From Pseudohalioglobus lutimaris (GTDB lineage Bacteria; Pseudomonadota; Gammaproteobacteria; Pseudomonadales; Halieaceae): DNA of 64,000 nucleotides. Of this stretch, positions 60,995 through 64,000 are shown piece after piece. The notes below the pieces were generated by a model. It made no database searches and was not told where the DNA came from. It saw nothing but the letters and a program-made list of their open reading frames with translations. The position numbers and the translations under genes were made by a program. Positions within the stretch are counted from its first letter, which is position 1. Each line of letters begins with the position of its first letter. The stretch is from contig NZ_PKUS01000001.1 in assembly GCF_002866825.1 (NCBI RefSeq), positions 310,001 through 374,000 of the forward strand, read 5' to 3'.

Positions 60995-61029
60995 GATGAT
61001 TCCAGGGATAGCGAAATGAATCTGCCTGC

Positions 61030-61323
61030 TTACTCAGCGGGCTTGGCCATATATTCGATCATGGCCTTGTAGTCTTCGTCAGAGCAGTCAAAACACATAC
61101 CCTTGGGCGGCATCGCGTTGAGGCCATTGTTGACTGAGGCTACGAGGACGTCCATACCTTTGGCCATGCGCGGCTCCCAGGCGGGGGCATCACCAGTCTT
61201 GGGCGCGTTCGCAGCACCGGTTGCGTGGCAAACAGCACAGCTCTTGTTGTACTTAGCCATGTCGAGTTCAGCCATGGCGCCAGTGGCAACAAGCATCAGG
61301 GCAGCAGCGATCATCTTTTTCAT
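61030..61323 (-). CDS. Monoheme cytochrome c5
   Basis: A 97-residue protein. The signal peptide (to GAMAE) is followed by one c-type heme motif CAVCH (about residue 34), and MPPKGMCFDCSDEDYKAMIEYM supplies the axial Met and the extra Cys pair typical of cytochrome c5. GGAGGTCC lies before ATG 61323; the longer frame to 61416 overlaps the engB promoter region and lacks sense as a secreted protein. It is divergent from engB and first of the c5-c4 transcript. Confidence 0.94.
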   Translation of the reverse strand: MKKMIAAALMLVATGAMAELDMAKYNKSCAVCHATGAANAPKTGDAPAWEPRMAKGMDVLVASVNNGLNAMPPKGMCFDCSDEDYKAMIEYMAKPAE

Positions 61324-61439
61324 GCGGGACCTCCAGGTTGGTTTCGAGACATTAGCGCCTCGCAAGCAATTGATAACAGTCGAAAAAAGCTGTGGCATTA
61401 TATACGAGATACTCACTCCTAAAAAGGCAATACCTCACA

Positions 61440-62102
61440 ATGACTGACGAGGATCAAATGATCGCCCCTGCAGCGCCGGATTATCGCCAGGCACAGTATC
61501 TGACCAGCGCCGCCCGGTTCAACCAGTGTCCACCGGATGAAGGCTGGGAAGTCGCCTTCGCCGGCCGGTCAAATGCCGGAAAATCGAGTGCAATCAACAG
61601 CTTAACAAACAACAAGAAGCTCGCCAAGACATCCAAAACCCCTGGTCGCACGCAGCTGATCAACTTCTTTGAGCTGACTCCCACGCAACGCCTGGTTGAT
61701 CTACCCGGCTACGGTTTCGCCAAAGTACCTGTTGCCGTGAAGAAAGAATGGACCCGGCAACTGGAAAATTACCTGGCCAAGCGGCAGTGCCTGCGCGGCA
61801 TGATTCTGCTCATGGATGTGCGCCACCCCCTGCAGCCTTTCGACGAACAAATGCTGAACTGGGCGCTTACAGCGCACATGCCCGTACACATTTTGCTCAC
61901 CAAGGCAGATAAATTGAAGAAAGGACCCGCCAATAACAGCCTGCTGGCGGTGCGCAAGGCGATGCAGGCTCACCAGGAGCTGGTCAGCGTACAGCTATTC
62001 TCGGCACTCAAGCACACCGGGCATGAGCAGTTAATACAGGTACTCAATAACTGGCTGACGGATGAGAGTGTCTATGACGATGAGGACATCGCGGACGCTT
62101 AG
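61440..62102 (+). CDS. engB: Ribosome biogenesis GTP-binding protein EngB
   Basis: A 220-residue GTPase. The G1 motif is [16 protein letters not shown] (about residues 40-55), G2/switch is [13 protein letters not shown]3 is [13 protein letters not shown] and G4 is LLTKADK. YihA/EngB is needed for 50S subunit assembly. ATG 61440 starts the family-like protein; a longer frame upstream lies in the promoter region. It is divergent from the cytochromes and convergent with the small-RNA candidate and polA, the same general order as polA-spf-yihA in E. coli. Confidence 0.96.
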   Translation: MTDEDQMIAPAAPDYRQAQYLTSAARFNQCPPDEGWEVAFAGRSNAGKSSAINSLTNNKKLAKTSKTPGRTQLINFFELTPTQRLVDLPGYGFAKVPVAVKKEWTRQLENYLAKRQCLRGMILLMDVRHPLQPFDEQMLNWALTAHMPVHILLTKADKLKKGPANNSLLAVRKAMQAHQELVSVQLFSALKHTGHEQLIQVLNNWLTDESVYDDEDIADA

Positions 62103-62221
62103 CCTCCCCTGGCTGGTCATTGGAACGGGTAGATACCGCGGGTGGGTGGTCAGTCACCTGGGGACCAGGCACATGGCTACCGGCTTGCTGCCTCCCACGG
62201 GCGCACCTCTCATGCGTAGGC

Positions 62222-62343
62222 AAAAAAAACCCGGTTGCCTCTAGGGGAAGGCAACCGGGCAACTAACGTCTCTGGGGAAAGAGACTTGCTCGCAAAGGTC
62301 CGTGGGGACGAACCTTTTCAGGGATAGTAGCGTTTGCTACCCG
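62222..62343 (-). ncRNA. Candidate small RNA in the Spot 42/ErsA position
   Basis: On the minus strand four hairpins follow each other. They are: GTAGC-AAAC-GCTAC (62327-62340); a 10 bp stem with loop CCCC (62294-62317); GTCTCT-TTCCCC-AGAGAC (62268-62285); and a 10 bp stem CCCGGTTGCC/GGCAACCGGG with loop TTCCCCTAGA (62230-62259), followed by eight T, a textbook terminator. No ORF explains it. Three loops expose CCCC. A weak promoter (TGAACT, then CATATT about 18 bases on) lies upstream. In E. coli spf, and in Pseudomonas ErsA, sit between polA and yihA/engB; here the order and strands agree, with mtfA inserted. Length about 120 bases. Confidence 0.7.
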
Positions 62344-62393
62344 AAATATGACCGGGCATAGTGATAAAAGTTCAGCACAAATGGAAAATTCCT

Positions 62394-63215
62394 ATGGACA
62401 CGGCGTCACTTATTTTTTTACTGATCTGCGCCGTTGGCGTCGGCCTGTTTATCTACCAGACTTTTTGGCGGGACAAACTGATCCGTCGGCGGCGTTTCCC
62501 CCTGTCATGGAAAGAAACGCTCACCAACAACCTGCCTGTGTATGCTGCCCTCTCCCCGGCAGAGCGCGACCGGCTACACCAACTCATCCAGCTTTTCCTG
62601 GCGGAAAAAGACTTCTACGGTTGCGCCGGACTGGAGCTTACCGATGAGATACGCGTCACCATTGCCGGCCAGGCCTGCCTGCTCCTGCTCAACCAGAACT
62701 CCCCTGTGTATCCCTCTCTGATGTCGGTACTGGTCTATCCAGCCGGCTTTCGCGTGGACCGTGAAACAGTCCTCGACAACGGCACCCTGGCCCAGCAGGA
62801 TCATCACCTGCTTGGTGAGTCATGGAGCAATGGCAAGGTCATACTTTCCTGGGATGATGTTGAAAAGGGTGCCGCCGACTTCAGCGATGGCCACAACGTC
62901 GTACTGCACGAGTTCGCCCACCAGCTGGACGGGCTTTCCGGGTCGACCAATGGTGCACCGCCACTGCATCGCAACAGCTACCAGTCATGGGCCAGGGTGT
63001 TCAGCGAGAACTTCGATGATCTACGCTCGCGCGCCTTCCGCGATCAGGCCACGGTAATGGACCAATATGGCGCCACCAACCCGGCAGAGTTCTTTGCGGT
63101 GGCAACCGAAACGTTTTTCGAGCGACCCCACGCATTGCACAAAACCCGGCCAGACCTCTTCGCCGAGCTCGTCGACTACTATCGCCTGGACCCCAGGCAA
63201 TGGCATCAGGACTAG
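62394..63215 (+). CDS. mtfA: M90-family zinc metallopeptidase MtfA
   Basis: A 273-residue protein. One N-terminal hydrophobic helix ([17 protein letters not shown]) leads into the MtfA core: [20 protein letters not shown] and the zinc motif [15 protein letters not shown], with the downstream Glu ligand in [14 protein letters not shown]. In E. coli MtfA binds the repressor Mlc and influences glucose PTS expression; the peptidase activity is established. ATG 62394 is preferred to GTG 62361, which lies in the small-RNA promoter area. Its stop shares CTAG with the convergent polA. Confidence 0.92.
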   Translation: MDTASLIFLLICAVGVGLFIYQTFWRDKLIRRRRFPLSWKETLTNNLPVYAALSPAERDRLHQLIQLFLAEKDFYGCAGLELTDEIRVTIAGQACLLLLNQNSPVYPSLMSVLVYPAGFRVDRETVLDNGTLAQQDHHLLGESWSNGKVILSWDDVEKGAADFSDGHNVVLHEFAHQLDGLSGSTNGAPPLHRNSYQSWARVFSENFDDLRSRAFRDQATVMDQYGATNPAEFFAVATETFFERPHALHKTRPDLFAELVDYYRLDPRQWHQD

Positions 63216-64000
63216 TGCGCCTCGTCCCAATTTTTACCGGCGCCAGATTCCACCAGTAACGGCACAGACAAGTCTGCGGCGCCAGCCATTAAGCTACACA
63301 ACTCACTGCTCACGGCATCCACTTGAGCAGTGGCAACTTCCAGCACCAGTTCGTCATGCACCTGCATGATCATCCTCGCATCCGCATCGCCCCGCTCCAG
63401 CCACTCATCGACGGCCAGCATGGCACGCTTGATAATATCCGCAGCAGTGCCCTGCATGGGCGCGTTGATCGCGGTGCGCTCGGCCGCCTGTACCCGCATC
63501 TTATTGCGGGCATTGATTTCCGGCAGATACAGTCGACGGCCAAACATTGTCTCCACGTAACCCTGTTCCCTGGCAAGTGCGCGGGTACGGTCCATATACT
63601 CAGCAACGCCAGGATAACGCTGGAAGTACCGGTCAATATACTCCTGGGCCTCACTTCGCCCCAGGTGTAACTGCTTGGCCAGGCCAAACGCTGACATGCC
63701 GTAAATCAGGCCGAAGTTGATCGCCTTAGCCTTGCGTCGCTGATCTCCGGACACTTCCTCAAGGTCGACCTCGAAGACCTCGGAGGCCGTTGCCCGGTGG
63801 ACATCCTGTCCTTCCTTGAACGCCTTGAGCAGGCCCTCATCGGCAGAGAGGTGGGCCATGATGCGCAACTCAATCTGTGAGTAGTCAGCGGCAACGATGC
63901 GGTAGCCATCTGGCGCCACAAAGGCCTGTCGAATTCGCCTGCCCTCCTCCGTGCGAATGGGAATGTTCTGCAGGTTCGGATCTGAGGACGACAGGCGACC
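63212..64000 (-). CDS. polA: DNA polymerase I, C-terminal part (5' end outside window)
   Basis: 263 residues of the family A polymerase domain are visible. The frame enters from base 64000 reading [20 protein letters not shown], then [15 protein letters not shown] (motif A), [20 protein letters not shown] (O-helix, motif B) and [13 protein letters not shown] (motif C), ending in [10 protein letters not shown] as in other PolA. It is involved in gap filling and Okazaki-fragment maturation. The stop TAG (63212-63214) lies in CTAG shared with mtfA. The small-RNA candidate lies 0.9 kb downstream on the same strand. Confidence 0.97.
   Translation of the reverse strand, partial: GRLSSSDPNLQNIPIRTEEGRRIRQAFVAPDGYRIVAADYSQIELRIMAHLSADEGLLKAFKEGQDVHRATASEVFEVDLEEVSGDQRRKAKAINFGLIYGMSAFGLAKQLHLGRSEAQEYIDRYFQRYPGVAEYMDRTRALAREQGYVETMFGRRLYLPEINARNKMRVQAAERTAINAPMQGTAADIIKRAMLAVDEWLERGDADARMIMQVHDELVLEVATAQVDAVSSELCSLMAGAADLSVPLLVESGAGKNWDEAH

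Noticed and set aside
1-64000. CRISPR array, tRNA, rRNA or prophage
   Set aside because: No regularly spaced repeats, no cloverleaf with a CCA-like end and T-loop motif, no rRNA stretch, and no phage structural or integrase genes were seen on reading both strands.

Overview
The window reads as a continuous piece of a GC-rich gammaproteobacterial chromosome. Supporting this are the parE-cpdA-yqiB block divergent from tolC, the glnE-waaF-waaC-waaG-waaP order, cytochrome c4 and dsbA next to engB and polA, a bifunctional HldE, and a large TonB-dependent receptor. A marine, Halieaceae/Cellvibrionales-like organism is my best guess from protein style, but nothing here proves the family. I see no phage, transposase, integrase, CRISPR array, rRNA or tRNA.

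Layout. 1-14 kb: 3' end of a TonB-dependent receptor, a 2OG-Fe(II) oxygenase, a TPR-sulfotransferase, a periplasmic TonB-like protein, small lipoproteins, a transglutaminase-like TPR lipoprotein, MarC, an alpha/beta hydrolase, YceI, and parE-cpdA-yqiB. 14-24.6 kb: tolC, waaA (Kdo transferase), a coupled FAD oxidoreductase/aldo-keto reductase pair, hldE, a methyltransferase, and a three-gene operon (GT4 glycosyltransferase, methyltransferase, alpha/alpha-barrel protein). 24.8-28.3 kb: dTDP-rhamnose synthesis split into two convergent half-operons (rmlAC and rmlDB). 28.4-36 kb: surface-glycan decoration genes, namely an acyltransferase-SGNH protein, a GT-C-like membrane protein, three LPS-kinase-fold proteins and two stand-alone sulfotransferases. 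34.4-43.9 kb: one long leftward gene run: GspE-like ATPase, glnE, waaF, waaC, waaG, waaP, second kinase. 44-59.5 kb: DUF47-Pit phosphate uptake, argE, argA, an MBL hydrolase, ilvD, a DUF6279 lipoprotein, a Ser/Thr dehydratase, a membrane protein, leuA, an Lrp-type regulator, an MFS exporter and a cysteine synthase. 59.6-64 kb: dsbA, cytochromes c4 and c5, engB, a candidate small RNA, mtfA and the 3' half of polA.

How it works together. Much of the first 43 kb serves the outer membrane: Kdo and heptose addition, core phosphorylation, rhamnose supply, and acetyl, sulfate and methyl decoration. The 46-59 kb part is amino-acid biosynthesis (Arg, branched-chain, Cys) with a probable regulator beside leuA.

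Most interesting non-coding signals. (1) A minus-strand RNA candidate at 62222-62343, with four stem-loops, three of them displaying CCCC in the loop, and a textbook terminator. It sits between polA and engB in the position and orientation of Spot 42/ErsA. (2) Three intergenic inverted repeats with perfect 22, 32 and 31 bp arms; two of them are recognisably the same family. (3) A 12-codon leader ORF coupled to a sulfotransferase. (4) Three convergent gene pairs whose stop codons share one palindromic tetranucleotide.
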